This document shows positions 1 through 9,497 of a stretch of DNA of 62,000 nucleotides, piece by piece; the stretch's first letter is position 1; every line of letters begins with the position of its first letter. Under the pieces are notes generated by a model. That model was not told the origin of the DNA. It saw nothing but the letters and a program-made list of their open reading frames with translations, and ran no database searches. Source of the stretch: Adiantum capillus-veneris (taxonomy: Eukaryota > Streptophyta > Polypodiopsida > Polypodiales > Pteridaceae); contig CM043958.1 in NCBI GenBank assembly GCA_014529385.2, positions 127,561,317-127,623,316 of the forward strand, written 5' to 3'. The position numbers and the translations under genes were made by a program.

Positions 1-1030
1 TACTTAGAACAAGGGGTTCTACCAGAAAATTGAGTAGAGCCAGTGTACGATTGATTCAACACAAAGCCAAAAATTATGCTATAATTGAAAACCAGGTCTA
101 TCGAAGAGGGATGGATGACAACTTGAGAATTTGTGCTACAGAAAGAGAGTACCTATCCATACTTGAGCAAGCTCATGCTAGTCTAGCAAGAGGACACTTT
201 TCGATCGAAAAAATCATAAAAGTGTTACTCCTAGCAAGAATTTGGTGGCCTATTCTATTTATCGATACGGAACATTATGATAAACATTATGACCCATGTC
301 AGCATACTAAAGTATTGGCACGACAAGATGACCTGCTGCTAAGACCAATGTTGGAAGCATGCTCTTTTGCCAAGTCGAGATTAGACTTTGTGGGCCCTAT
401 CTCTCCAGTGATATGTAGAATGTATGCTCAAAAAATTATAGTGGCAACGGATTATTTGACCAAGTGGGTCGAGGCTAACGCAACCTAAAGGAATGATGAT
501 CGCACCACTGCACAATTCTTGTATGGGAAAATTTTCACGTGCTATGACCTTCTGATCGAAATTGTGAGTGATTGAGGCACGCATTTCCTCAATGATAGGA
601 TTGAATTTCTAATGCATGAATTTATGATTATTCATTCTAAATCAGCTCCTTATCACCCTCACGCTAATGGACATGCTAGAGTACCAACAAGGTTTTGTGT
701 ACAATGCTCACAAAGATTGTTAGTGAATCAAGGACAAATTGGGAACTGAAGCTACATTCAATAATACAGACATATTGTATAGCATATTAAACACCACAAA
801 ATAGAACTCCTTTTAACTTAGTGTTTGAAAAAACTAAATAGATGGTTCTTGATTCCTACACTACACGTACCTCAAAACTTGGAGTGGACGGGACATGAAT
901 TGTCTGATAGATTGGACTAGATAATCCAATTAAACGAGACTAGACTTCAATTCATTGTAGCTATGTATGCACACAAACAATAGTTGAAACAATTCCATGA
1001 CGTACATGTAAAAAACAAGAAATTTAAAAA
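1..1030 (+). pseudogene. Decayed Ty3/gypsy integrase fragment
   Basis: This is the tail of a Ty3/gypsy polyprotein, entering from the left edge. The first clear ORF (30-488) holds a zinc-binding module with the histidine pair in HASLARGHF and a mutated cysteine pair (DPCQHT). It continues into the integrase core, with the first Asp in LDFVGPI and ATDYLTKWVEA. A stop at 486 starts a run of breaks. The second Asp region is readable near 570 (GTHFLND), while the Glu position in ANGHARV is lost. Near 880 the text LEWTGHELSDRLD matches the same place in element AB, so this is a relative of the large Tat-like family found later in the window. No LTR for it lies in the window. Identification is firm; activity is excluded by the breaks. 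Confidence 0.85.
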
Positions 1031-1037
1031 ATGTGTC

Positions 1038-1227
1038 TGTTGGGGTATAACGCCCAATGTGGTCGCCCAGGTAAGTGGGCGGGCCGCCAGGTATGTACAC
1101 ATATTCTTTTGTTAAAACCTAGTAAGAACTCACTATGCTCTACACATTACAGTAGAGCGAGTTCACCATATCGTCGTGCTCTTCTTCTCGCACTCTCTCG
1201 CGTCGCACTTCCGCTCGTACTCCTTCA
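1038..1227 (+). repeat. Ty1/copia 5' LTR
   Basis: A 190 bp segment starting TGTTGGGGTATAACGC and ending CTCCTTCA, placed two bases before a canonical plant primer-binding site. Short LTRs of this size with a TGTTGGGG start are common in plant copia elements. The start could be a few bases earlier (TGTC at 1034). No second copy exists in the window, because the 3' end of the element is missing. Confidence 0.7.
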
Positions 1228-1229
1228 AT

Positions 1230-1241
1230 TGGTATCAGAGC
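1230..1241 (+). other. Primer-binding site for initiator Met-tRNA (copia)
   Basis: TGGTATCAGAGC is complementary to the 3' end of plant initiator methionine tRNA. It sits two bases after the LTR end and primes minus-strand DNA synthesis in Ty1/copia elements. Confidence 0.9.
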
Positions 1242-1419
1242 TCAGATCGAGGCTCGGGGCAGCATTGCAGGAAGCTAGAGTCACCTGCTCAGATTGGAGT
1301 GAGATTTGACAGGCGAAGACACAGCCCCAAATCCTGTAGGAAAGCCCGAAGGTATCGGTGTTCTCAGAATTTCATTCTGAGGTCATCTCGGCCACCGTTC
1401 GGCTTCGACAAAGTTCTGC
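1242..1419 (+). other. Copia leader, left part
   Basis: Untranslated leader between the primer site and gag. It is cut at 1419 by the CACTA insertion and resumes at 8593. Short ORFs here have no recognisable domain and overlap the LTR and leader, so they are not called as genes. Confidence 0.6.
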
Positions 1420-1431
1420 CACTACAAGAGG
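1420..1431 (+). repeat. CACTA left terminal inverted repeat
   Basis: CACTACAAGAGG, the standard CACTACAAGA-type end, mirrored exactly at 8581-8592. The match then falls off, so the perfect inverted repeat is about 12 bp. Confidence 0.9.
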
Positions 1432-1444
1432 TTGTGTGCTCTTG

Positions 1445-1660
1445 TGACGCTGTTAGCGACGAAAATACACTGGGTTTTTATAACCCCCGGCGTCGCTAAA
1501 ACCGTCGCTACGAGCGTCGCTACGAGAGCGTCGCTATAAGCGTCTCTATATAGAGACGCTCATAGCGACGGTTATAGCGACGTTAACACAGAAGACTATA
1601 GCGACGCTCATAGCGACGCTACAGAGCCATAAATAGCGACGGTTATAGCGACGCCCGAGA
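1445..1660. repeat. CACTA left subterminal repeats (putative TNPA sites)
   Basis: About eleven copies of AGCGACG or its reverse CGTCGCT lie in both orientations within 215 bp. Positions 1529-1570 form a 42 bp inverted repeat (arms of about 21 bp, one mismatch) centred on TATA. In known CACTA elements the TNPA-type protein binds such subterminal motifs to pair the ends; binding here is inferred from position and repetition. Confidence 0.85.
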
Positions 1661-1671
1661 GAATTTTTTTT

Positions 1672-1976
1672 TGGCCCTGCCACCATCAACCATATTGTAC
1701 TTGATTCACTTTTTAAAAAAAGTGCAAGGGTAGATAATAGACCCAAAATAGTCACCCACAAGACGCATTGTTTGCAAAATTGACAATTGTACACATCATA
1801 GGCAAAATGAATTGATTGGCAAATGTAATAATGACAATTGTACAACATCATAGGCATAAAGAATTGATTGGCAAAAGGAACTGCGGTGACAAATGTAATA
1901 ATATACATGGTTCAAAAAGACGTATAAAATCCGTCTCATGATACATAAGCTATGAGAAACCCTAAACTAATGCTAT
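1672..1976. other. CACTA internal, no gene seen
   Basis: AT-rich sequence between the left subterminal array and the TNPA-like gene. It includes a partly repeated text (CATCATAGGCA with GAATTGATTGGCAAA near 1794-1820 and again near 1849-1875). A 120-residue minus-strand ORF here has hydrophobic, low-complexity composition and overlaps the subterminal repeats; I do not call it a gene. Confidence 0.5.
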
Positions 1977-3311
1977 CTAGCTACGGCTAAACTGACGTCG
2001 TCTAGTCAGACGTCTCATCGCATCCAAGCGGCGTATCTGTCGGATTCTGCAAAAAAAGACAATAAGACAGCTTTCAGTAAGTATAAACATATAACGACAT
2101 TTATAAAACAATACAAAAAATAAAAAAGAGTAAACCCTAATACTAACCATGCCGCCGCGAGAACTGAGAATGTCCATCAGGGCGTTTAAGCCCTTCCTGC
2201 CTGCGTACTCGCGCTCGTACGGTGTGGGATCACGTCCTGTCATCGACCACTGTCAAAACATACAAAGATTTCATTATGTTAGAATTAAAAAACTCATAAA
2301 CCCTAAACTATCAAACATAAAGAGCAATGTGAAAACACTTACAAAATCGGCCTCAAATGATGCCCATCCACCTCTCCCCAAATGATGCGAGCTCCCTGCC
2401 TCTACTCGCGCTCTGGCTGCATCCTTTTGTTGCTTCCACTTGTCGGGATTCTCGCGCGCTGCTTTCTTCGCATTCTTCCAATCTTCTTTGGCCAGCCAAT
2501 CTGGCCTGTTCCACCCATTCTTGATTGCTTTTTGCACTTCGGAACGCTTGTGTTTGCAGTATTTGCGCATTCGAATCTTCATCAGGTCTTCATTGAAGCG
2601 CTGATCCCGTGTTGGAACGGGAAACTCATCATGAAGTATGCCGATGACTCTGTTTTTTAAATCACTTGGTACTTCACTCCATTTGTTTAGTATGTAGTGT
2701 CCAAACAGCTGAGAGCAAAGACCACGCATGCGCGAGATCACCTTCTTGCTGTCATCATACATGATGATGCCGCCGCTGAAGTCGATGGAGTAAGACAAGC
2801 CCTCTGGCCGGTGACGCGTGAACCTGGGTGTCCCGGCAGGGGTCTCTAGCGGCGTGTTGATGGGGGTACGGACGTCAGGTGTCTCCATCGGCGTCTGGGC
2901 CCCGAAGCGAGGAGTGTCGAGTGGGGTGGCTCTTGGCGGAGTAGGTAGAGGTGTGTAGCTTCTAGGAACAGTCAGCCGTGCAAAACCTGGCGTAGATGGC
3001 GATGCTGTGGCTGGTGTGGGGGCGGGCAAAGAAGGGGAGGGTAAAGAGCCTCGTCGAACACGAGGCGGTGTGGAGGCATCGGTGGCGGAATCCCCACAAC
3101 AACCGCCACCGCCACCACTAGAGCGCCGGTGTCTAGACGAGTGTGAAGCTCGTCTCGTCGACGCCGAAGCTTCGGAGCGCGCCGAATGCTCCGAAAGAGA
3201 GGGAGATGCGGATGGAGTAGGAACGCGCGATGATGCGCCAGAGCGATGACGCTCCACGTACCACTGTCTCTGCTGCGGTGACAAAGAAGAAAGAAACTCC
3301 TCATCATCCAT
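1977..3311 (-). CDS. TNPA-like CACTA protein (plant Ptta/En/Spm transposase-associated)
   Basis: Accessory gene of the CACTA element; TNPA-type proteins bind subterminal repeats and aid excision. The likely start is ATG at 3311-3309 (MDDEEFLSSLSPQQRQWYVE). The N-terminal half is low complexity, rich in Ser, Arg, Pro and Thr, with repeated TP motifs around residues 130-200. The second half (from about residue 205) is a conserved-looking helical domain: YSIDFSGG, LFGHYILNKWSEVP, IRMRKYCKHKRSEVQKAI and KAARENPDKWKQQ resemble plant Ptta/En/Spm proteins. Splice sites are readable: donor after 2344, exon 2249-2148 (WSMTGRDPTPYEREYAGRKG), last exon about 2046-1977 ending CGT AGC TAG. An AG just above the ATG suggests a further 5' exon. 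GC content is high in 2800-3250. No internal stop is seen in the main exon, so this may be the only intact coding unit in the element. Confidence 0.75.
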
Positions 3312-3565
3312 ACCTGCATTAAACACACGAATATTTAAACTTAATATTGAATGAATAGAGTAGACAATGACGCAAAGACCATTAAATACAATGACGTAAT
3401 GACGCAATGAATTGAGTGATAGAAGAGGCAAGTCGAAAACTCAGAATTTTCAATCAAAAGATGTGAGCGCGAGTAAAAAAGAGCGTTATACACCATGGAA
3501 GGTACTTAGAGAGCCAGAGCTTTTACAACACGGAGCAAAATTGTTCAAATACAATATTTGTGGCT

Positions 3566-6436
3566 TTAAGAGATCTCTCTCTCATCCTCGCATAACTTAG
3601 CATAACTTCCTATATCTATATAGAGCTCTCCGTTTAAACACATATCCTCTGTTTCATTTTGTAGCTCCTCTGCATGCACCCCATATAGAGTAGTAGCATC
3701 TTGATGCTCGTCTGGCACCACCGCAGCGGCTTCTGATTGAGCATCTTCTCTGATCTCCTCCATTGATGCCGTTGTGATTGGCACATGGTAGCCTTCATAC
3801 GTCCTTGCACTACGAGGGGCTACCTCTATGACGTACCACCAGTTTGATGTAAACTTTGTAGGATGAAATATTACCTGCCAGAGCCACATAACTTACATGA
3901 GAGCTTTCAAGCACATAACTTGTAAAAGGGGGATGTTAACTATTTACATACTTACTTGTTCACAATGCTCGGGTAGTACGAAAGTGTCTCTTAGGTCAGT
4001 CCATTTCTTAGTAGAATCCACCTCAAGAAAACCAGACTCTCCTCTACGCACAGTAGCGTTGCGACCCTCCATGATTATCTTGAACCATTGCACGTCGAAC
4101 AAGTCGACAAAAAATCCTCTGTAATCGATCCTCAAAATCTCTTGCAGCGTGCCGAAGTAAGTGAGTTCCGCCACCACAGGATCTGCATCAGAGGAACGTC
4201 GTCGACTAGACTGTTCAAATTTTGCCATGATTCCACAATCTTGAGTAAAACGCTTTTTGTCGATTCGTTCCACCCTAAAATGTCGACCTTTACACCATGC
4301 TGCTGTGTATGACTTATACTACAACGAACAAAGATTATGAGTGGCCGTTCAAACGTTTATAAATAAAGTCACTTGCTAGTCGTACATTGCAAACTTACCT
4401 TGGTCGCGCAACCCCGAGAGTACTCCCACTCTTCCTCAGTCACTTCGTCACCGCATTGTTGTGCGCTTTTCAATTGGTTGTGCAACCATCTTAAGCTCAT
4501 GAAGGTTGGTAGGCTCTCCAGAACCGCTGGATAGTGCATCGGTGGTCGTCTTCCCCGTCTCCACTCGATTCGTGCCCTTTGTCGCTCTTGCTTTGCATCC
4601 TCATATTGTGAAATCCACTTTTGCATCACTGGATTGTGAAGCATGCAAAATCGGTTGATTTTAGCCTCTAGATCTTCCGTCATCTTCTTCTCAACACCGA
4701 GATTGCACATGACAATCCCAGATATGCGCTCATCATCTATGGTTCGCCATAGCGTGTCCCGGGCTTTATCAAATCCGTCTAGCCACTCTCCAATGTACAC
4801 TAGGGACTCTGATACCAACCAACCTTCTGCCATGCTACCCTCCGGACGTGCCTTTTGACGCACATATTCCTTAAGCGTTTTCATGAAACGTTCTAAGAAG
4901 AACATCCATCTGGAATGAACTGTGCCAGCTATTTCCACCTCATCAACTATGTGAACAAGAAGATGCACCTGAATGGTTAGCATTGTAGTAGGAAAATGTT
5001 TCTCAAACATGCACACAAGCTCCGCAGCATTTAGTTTGGCGAATGGTATGGAGTCTACGTTGATCTCCTTTTGTGAGATCCATTGCACCAGCTTTGCAAG
5101 TTTGTAGATTGTGTTACGGATGTCAAGAGACAAACATCCCTCAATGGCAACCTGTAAAATAAACTGTAAAGTATGTGCAGCAATGATATTAAAGTCCACA
5201 TTTTATGCAATGATATTAAAGTTCACTATGAACGTACCTGACACATTTTATGCCAATCGTGTGACTTCAAACCGGTAAGCTTTCCTTCTTTAGTAAAACA
5301 CGTTCGGAGCGAGTGCATTACGCCAGTGGGGGTCCGCAAAGATCAAATGGTCTCTTTTACTTTGCGTTCTTGGGCTCCTGTGAAAATCCATGGTGCTTTA
5401 GGGAGTTTTATCGATCCATCAGACGCTGTTTGCGGCCAATATTGCTCCATATGATCCACATTTCTAAGGTCAACTCTGGCTCCCAAAGTATCTTTCTTGC
5501 CGGTCAGATGGTCCCATAGTAGATTACCCACATTCTTGAATATGTGCATTGGATCGAGCAAGTGATTGATCATGAGTCGGGGCCAGTATGGTAACTCGTA
5601 CCATAGAGATAGTCTCTTCATCCCTGGAGGCAATCCATCATCGGACACTTCTCCATGTCTATGTATTCCCCTCTCAAAAGAATGCAGTCATTAGGACAAG
5701 CGTGGATAGAATTGTAATCCATCCCCAAGTTTTGCAAAATCTTTATTGCTTCATCTCGGGAATCTGGCATCACATTGTCAGCTGGTAGTATGTGCTCTTT
5801 CATCAATCTACACAACATAAAAATATGATACAGTCGTGTAAAAATCTATCAGATCATTATACATTTAGAGTTTTATTAAAGTAAACTAATTGTAATAGAT
5901 CACCTGAAAAGCGCTGTGACGCTAGTGTCACTCCATCCAAACTTTGCCTGCATGTTGAGAAGAACCAGGAGTGCTTTCAATCTAGACATACGTGCTCCAT
6001 TATACAATGGCGTATCGGCTTCACTTTTCATATCATCATAGATAAGCCTTTCTGAATCCATGATCGTCTCGATCATTTCATCAATCTCGGGCTCAAACAT
6101 TGCCTCGTTGGGAATGTGCTCTGCATGATCATCCCCCGAGCTGTCAGAGGCTACATATTGTGGCCTCACATATGCTGCTTGACCAAAGCGCCTGCGAACA
6201 CGTCTATTGGGTTGCAAGATTGCTGCTTGTTGGCCAGCGTCAGAGTCCGACGAGTTATAATTGGCAACAACTCGATCTATAATAGATGGATCGAACTCGC
6301 CAAATTCGCGAACGTGCTGCAAAGAAACACGTCTTGTCCGTCGCACAGCATGCTTGCATTGATTACAAGGACATAAGACCCTCGTTGAGAGATAGGTGTT
6401 TCGGTTGGACGGTCCCACATCCTCGTCACTACTCAT
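3566..6436 (-). pseudogene. TNPD-like CACTA transposase, internally deleted
   Basis: Transposase gene of the CACTA element, in several exons. In order: the transposase-associated N terminus (6436-5900, MSSDEDVGPSN, with CPCNQCKHAVRR); an intron; the start of the Transposase_21 domain (5818-5618, NSIHACPNDCILLRGEY); then LPYWPRLMINHLLDPMHIFKNVGN; SLRTCFTKEGKLTGLKSHDWHKMCQ followed by an intron at 5237-5152; a DUF4218 domain (MLTIQVHLLVHIVDEV, ARPEGSMAEGWL); an intron after 4399; and a DUF4216 domain (LTYFGTLQEILRIDYRG) with a last intron between about 3955 and 3876. Introns have clear GT and AG ends. The text jumps from the CP of EKCP straight to PPGMKRLSLWYELPYW. Related transposases have roughly 250 residues of catalytic domain there, so this copy should be inactive. 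Confidence 0.85.
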
Positions 6437-6501
6437 AATGAGGATAAAAAACTTATAACCTGGACAACAAATTTAATATTCTATTGGCATTCTTCGTCTT
6501 A

Positions 6502-6504
<3 letters not shown>

Positions 6505-6560
<56 letters not shown>
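6505..6560. repeat. (CT)n microsatellite
   Basis: An uninterrupted CT dinucleotide run of about 56 bp just upstream of the transposase gene start. Confidence 0.95.
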
Positions 6561-6562
<2 letters not shown>

Positions 6563-6992
6563 CTCACATTCTCTAGTCATGTCCAATCCCCGCACACCTC
6601 GGTCTAGAGGTGCACGGAGATCAGAACCACCGGGTTATAATCTCGTCTTTATTGGTCAATACCTATATTTGTGGGTACAAGAAATCTACACACCCACGTC
6701 TACATGATACTGCATGTAGTGGACAAAACCCCTTTGCCTCTTCTCTAGCTGTAGCACTTCACAGCATCTTAACATCTTTTCATAGTAGATCTTTTCACTG
6801 TTCGTCTAACTCTAAACCCTAAACCGTAAGTAATTCTTGCATGGACTCGATCTAACTTAAATAAGCGTAAATCTAAATAAACGTAAATCTAACTAAAAAG
6901 AAACCTAAATCTAATTTAACGTAAGTCTACATCTAACCTAATCTTTAACGTCTTTTGGGATAGTTTCCTACGACGTTAAAACTCTCTTCTTC

Positions 6993-6993
<1 letters not shown>
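6561..6993. other. CACTA internal, unassigned
   Basis: No confident gene. A plus-strand reading from 6579 (MSNPRTPRSRGARRSEPPGY) looks somewhat protein-like but ends quickly and matches nothing I recognise. CTCTAAACCCTAAACCG at about 6807 is telomere-like by chance or 5'UTR-like. From 6855 on the text is a degenerate repeat of AATCTAAATAAACGTAAATCTAA type. Confidence 0.45.

Positions 6994-7000
<7 letters not shown>
6880..7000. repeat. Direct repeat copy 1 in CACTA
   Basis: Segment with AACCTAAATCTAATTTAACG, AAGTCTACATCTAACCTAAT and GATAGTTTCCTACGACG. It recurs nearly verbatim at about 7590-7710, indicating an internal duplication that straddles the captured HMA fragment. Confidence 0.8.

Positions 7001-7046
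<46 letters not shown>
6994..7046. repeat. (TG)n microsatellite
   Basis: A GT/TG run of about 52 bp at the end of a CTCTTCTTCTTG lead-in. The same lead-in recurs at about 7690 with a shorter, interrupted GT run. Confidence 0.95.
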
Positions 7047-7050
<4 letters not shown>

Positions 7051-7352
7051 ACCTAAATAAAACTAAGTCTAATCTAATATAACATAAATCTAAATCTAAC
7101 GTAAATTATGTTATATTAAAAACAAAGAACTAAACTAGCAGGGATTATAAGAACCTTAAAACTGATTTAACACATAATTTTTCACATAACTCGGCAAGTG
7201 TTGGCATTCTCATCACTAAAGATGTGAGAGTTAACTTCCGGCGGTGACGCTGCCTCATCTCCATCCACATCTGACGACAGCAATTGGCCCTTTAGACCGT
7301 TCTTGCTCTTGTTACTAACTTTGAAGTTGCTGTTGAATGACTAGAGGTTGTC

Positions 7353-7545
7353 TAGATGGTCATTGTGTCGGGGATGTAGTGACTCTTGCCGCCCTGAAGA
7401 TCCACCTTCTTCCCTATCTTCTGAAGACATTTCACCAGTACTTTTGGATCGACGGAGCCCACCATGAGTGAAGGCAGCAATACCCTATATTCCATTGAGG
7501 GCTTTCTTCACCCGCTTCATGCAGGCATCGCAGTCTATGGAGACC
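7353..7545 (-). pseudogene. Captured heavy-metal-associated (HMA) domain fragment
   Basis: Read on the minus strand, this starts after an AG (TTTAG at 7546-7550) as VSIDCDACMKRVKKALNGI: the β1-loop-α1 of an HMA domain with the metal-binding CxxC of the MDCxxC type. After an in-frame TAG the text continues GIAAFTHGG. One frame over it then reads SVDPKVLVKCLQKIGKKVDL, the β3-α2-β4 part typical of plant HMA and HIPP proteins (V-DP-LV-L-K-GK). About ten residues of β2-β3 are missing. The fragment is not part of any CACTA gene, so it is best explained as host exon sequence carried by the transposon. The stop and frameshift make it non-coding now. Confidence 0.7.
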
Positions 7546-7589
7546 TAAATCTAATCTAATATAACGTAAATCTAAATCTAGCGTAAATA

Positions 7590-7710
7590 AACGTAAATCT
7601 AGTTAAAAATAAACCTAAATCTAATTTAATGTAAGTCTACATATAACCTAATATTTAACGTCTTTTAAGATAGTTTCCTACAACGTTATAACTCTCTTCT
7701 TCTTGTGTGT
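7590..7710. repeat. Direct repeat copy 2 in CACTA
   Basis: Second copy of the 6880-7000 segment with roughly 10 differences. It lies on the far side of the HMA fragment, so duplication or template switching may have accompanied the capture. Confidence 0.8.
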
Positions 7711-7913
7711 GTGCGCGTGTGTGGATGTGTGTGCCAATGAAAAGAGATAAATGGTATAACCTTTCTATCACCCATGCCAAGTATGATAGATTGATTATGC
7801 CATTTCCCTCTTGAATAATAGGTCTTGAGTTCAACTCCTCGTCGGCTAGATCTTTAGGTCTTTTAATTTTAATTAGTTTCCTACGACGTTAAATTAGTTT
7901 CTCTCTCTTTCTC
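7711..7913. other. CACTA internal, nothing identified
   Basis: AT-rich sequence with no recognisable ORF or repeat other than CCTACGACGTTAAA near 7869, a third echo of the direct-repeat text. Confidence 0.5.
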
Positions 7914-8110
7914 TCTCAATGTGTGTGCGTTTTTTTGGATCGTATGCATGTTTTCTCTCTCTTTTCCTCTCTCAATGTGTGCGTTTTTTGTTTATGCATG
8001 TTCTCTCTCTCTTTTCCTCTCTCAATGCGTGCGTTTTTTGTTTATGCATGCTCTCTCTCTCTTTTCCTCTCTCAATGTGTGTGTGCATTCTTTGTTTATG
8101 TATGTGTGTG
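7914..8110. repeat. ~50 bp minisatellite, about four units
   Basis: Units of the type GTGTGCGTTTTTTGTTTATG followed by CATGTTCTCTCTCTCTTTTC and CTCTCTCAAT repeat from about 7919 with small length changes. Three frames stay open across it only because of its repetitive composition. Confidence 0.9.
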
Positions 8111-8128
8111 TGCGTTTTTGTTTTTGTT

Positions 8129-8131
<3 letters not shown>

Positions 8132-8172
<41 letters not shown>

Positions 8173-8325
8173 AACACTATGTGTGTGTGTGTATGTGTGT
8201 GTGTGAGAGAGAGAGAGAGGGAGAGAGAAAGAGGGGAAGGGAACATGAGAATGAGGAGAGGGAAGGAGCATACCTGGCTCTCCTTCCTCTCCTCGTGTGT
8301 GTGTGTGTGTGTGTGTGTGGAGAAG

Positions 8326-8397
<72 letters not shown>

Positions 8398-8400
8398 CGT
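8132..8400. repeat. Compound (CT)n, (GT)n, (GA)n microsatellites
   Basis: A CT run at about 8132-8169, GT runs at about 8180-8205 and 8296-8318, and a GA run of about 65 bp at 8329-8395. Confidence 0.95.
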
Positions 8401-8420
8401 TACCTGCTCCTTGCTTGAGG

Positions 8421-8461
8421 GCGCCGAAAAACTCAGATCTGAGATCTGAGTTTTTGGGCGC
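8421..8461. repeat. 41 bp near-perfect palindrome
   Basis: Left arm GCGCCGAAAAACTCAGATCT pairs with the right arm ending GATCTGAGTTTTTGGGCGC with one mismatch and almost no loop. It lies just inside the right subterminal array. Its sequence is unrelated to the CGTCGC motif. Confidence 0.9.
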
Positions 8462-8486
8462 GCTCGGTTATTCTTTTAGCCCAGCC

Positions 8487-8572
8487 GGCGTCGCTATGAG
8501 CGTCGCAAATTTCTTTGTAAATTTGCGACGCTCATAGCGACTCCGGGATTTTTTTTTTTGAGCGTCGCTAAT
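8487..8572. repeat. CACTA right subterminal repeats with perfect hairpin
   Basis: Four to five copies of the CGTCGC motif. Positions 8490-8541 are a perfect inverted repeat with 23 bp arms around the 6-base loop CTTTGT. The arm starts GTCGCTATGAGCGTCGC, the same text as in the left-end array, so the two ends share the hairpin design. A T-run follows at 8550-8559. Confidence 0.85.
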
Positions 8573-8580
8573 ATGAATAG

Positions 8581-8592
8581 CCTCTTGTAGTG
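8581..8592 (-). repeat. CACTA right terminal inverted repeat
   Basis: CCTCTTGTAGTG, the exact reverse complement of the left end. Confidence 0.9.
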
Positions 8593-9497
8593 TGTGCAGG
8601 CCATTTTTGACTACGTGGTCTCGGCGGGTGCAAATCCGACTCTGCAAATTTGGGGTTTCGGCCTATGACTGCAACTGCTGAGGATATCTGCACTTCCAGA
8701 GTACTAATTTGTGGCTGTCTATACAACGAAGGACGGCTCACAGTTCTTGGAGGCGTGTCACATACGAAACGGACGCACCTATACACAGACTGTAGGCGAC
8801 ATCCACTAGTTCATCAGGTAGCTTGTGTTTGCTGCTTGATATTCTAGATTTCATCCTGACATTGCAGGTACTTCCACATGGGATGTATTGTCAGAGATGA
8901 TGTATGTCTGTTGAGGGTTTGCTGGCTGTGAGTCACGTAGCAAACAATCGCCGCAGCGGTTACAGCATACAGTGGGAAATTTGTGGATGTATGACTTTGT
9001 GGGAAGTCTATGTATTGTCAGATTTACTGCAGCCTTTGTTGAGGGTCGAGTGAGGTTTTATTGAGCTGGGGGATTCTCGAATGTTGAGATCCTTTCGGTG
9101 ATACAGGTCTTGGAGCGATCCCTCGAGCACCCTTAGATAGGCAGCTAGGATGTATTGACTGTGAGTTAGAGAGTTGGGATTGCATCTTTGCTTTACTACC
9201 ATTGAGGCATTGTCGCAGTCTATGCTTACAGGACAGTGAAAGGACAATGAGAGATAGTACAGGTGTAGGACAGGTTTACCCACAGCTTACAGTGTTAGAG
9301 AGACAGTGGTTTTTTGAGCTATTTATTGTCTGTTTTTTAGTACACCAGAGCCATTTTACAAAGGAGACTACCAAAATTTCTGCAGAATCTGAAGCTTTCT
9401 TGGTTCATTTGACATGTTGATATTGGTTCAAAGGTCAGTTTACAGGGAAACTCTGCCGAATTTTCCCCAGGAAAGTAAACTACTGTGAAGCGTAGTT
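8593..9497 (+). other. Copia leader, right part
   Basis: Untranslated leader resuming after the CACTA insertion and ending at the gag ATG. No ORF with a recognisable domain. The total leader (178 bp before plus 905 bp after the insertion) is about 1.1 kb. Confidence 0.6.

Larger units (their letters stand above)
1420..8592 (-). mobile_element. CACTA (En/Spm) DNA transposon
   Basis: A 7173 bp element bounded by the inverted pair CACTACAAGAGG (1420-1431) and CCTCTTGTAGTG (8581-8592). Both ends carry arrays of the short motif CGTCGCT or its reverse, as expected of CACTA subterminal repeats. Two minus-strand genes lie inside: a TNPA-like gene and a deleted TNPD-like transposase. The right third is microsatellites plus a captured HMA-domain fragment. 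The three flanking bases are TGC on the left and TGT on the right, so the usual 3 bp target duplication is one base off; if the right boundary is taken 2 bp further out, TGC is restored. The element interrupts a copia leader. Confidence 0.92.

Noticed and set aside
1031-1499. Two overlapping plus-strand ORFs of about 100 residues
   Set aside because: They cross LTR, primer site, leader and the CACTA end.
6807-6830. Telomere repeat (AAACCCTAAACC)
   Set aside because: Only about two units, in a transposon interior.
7914-8540. Long overlapping ORFs on both strands (up to 204 residues)
   Set aside because: They are made of CT, GT and GA microsatellites and a 50 bp minisatellite; all frames stay open because the repeats lack stops.
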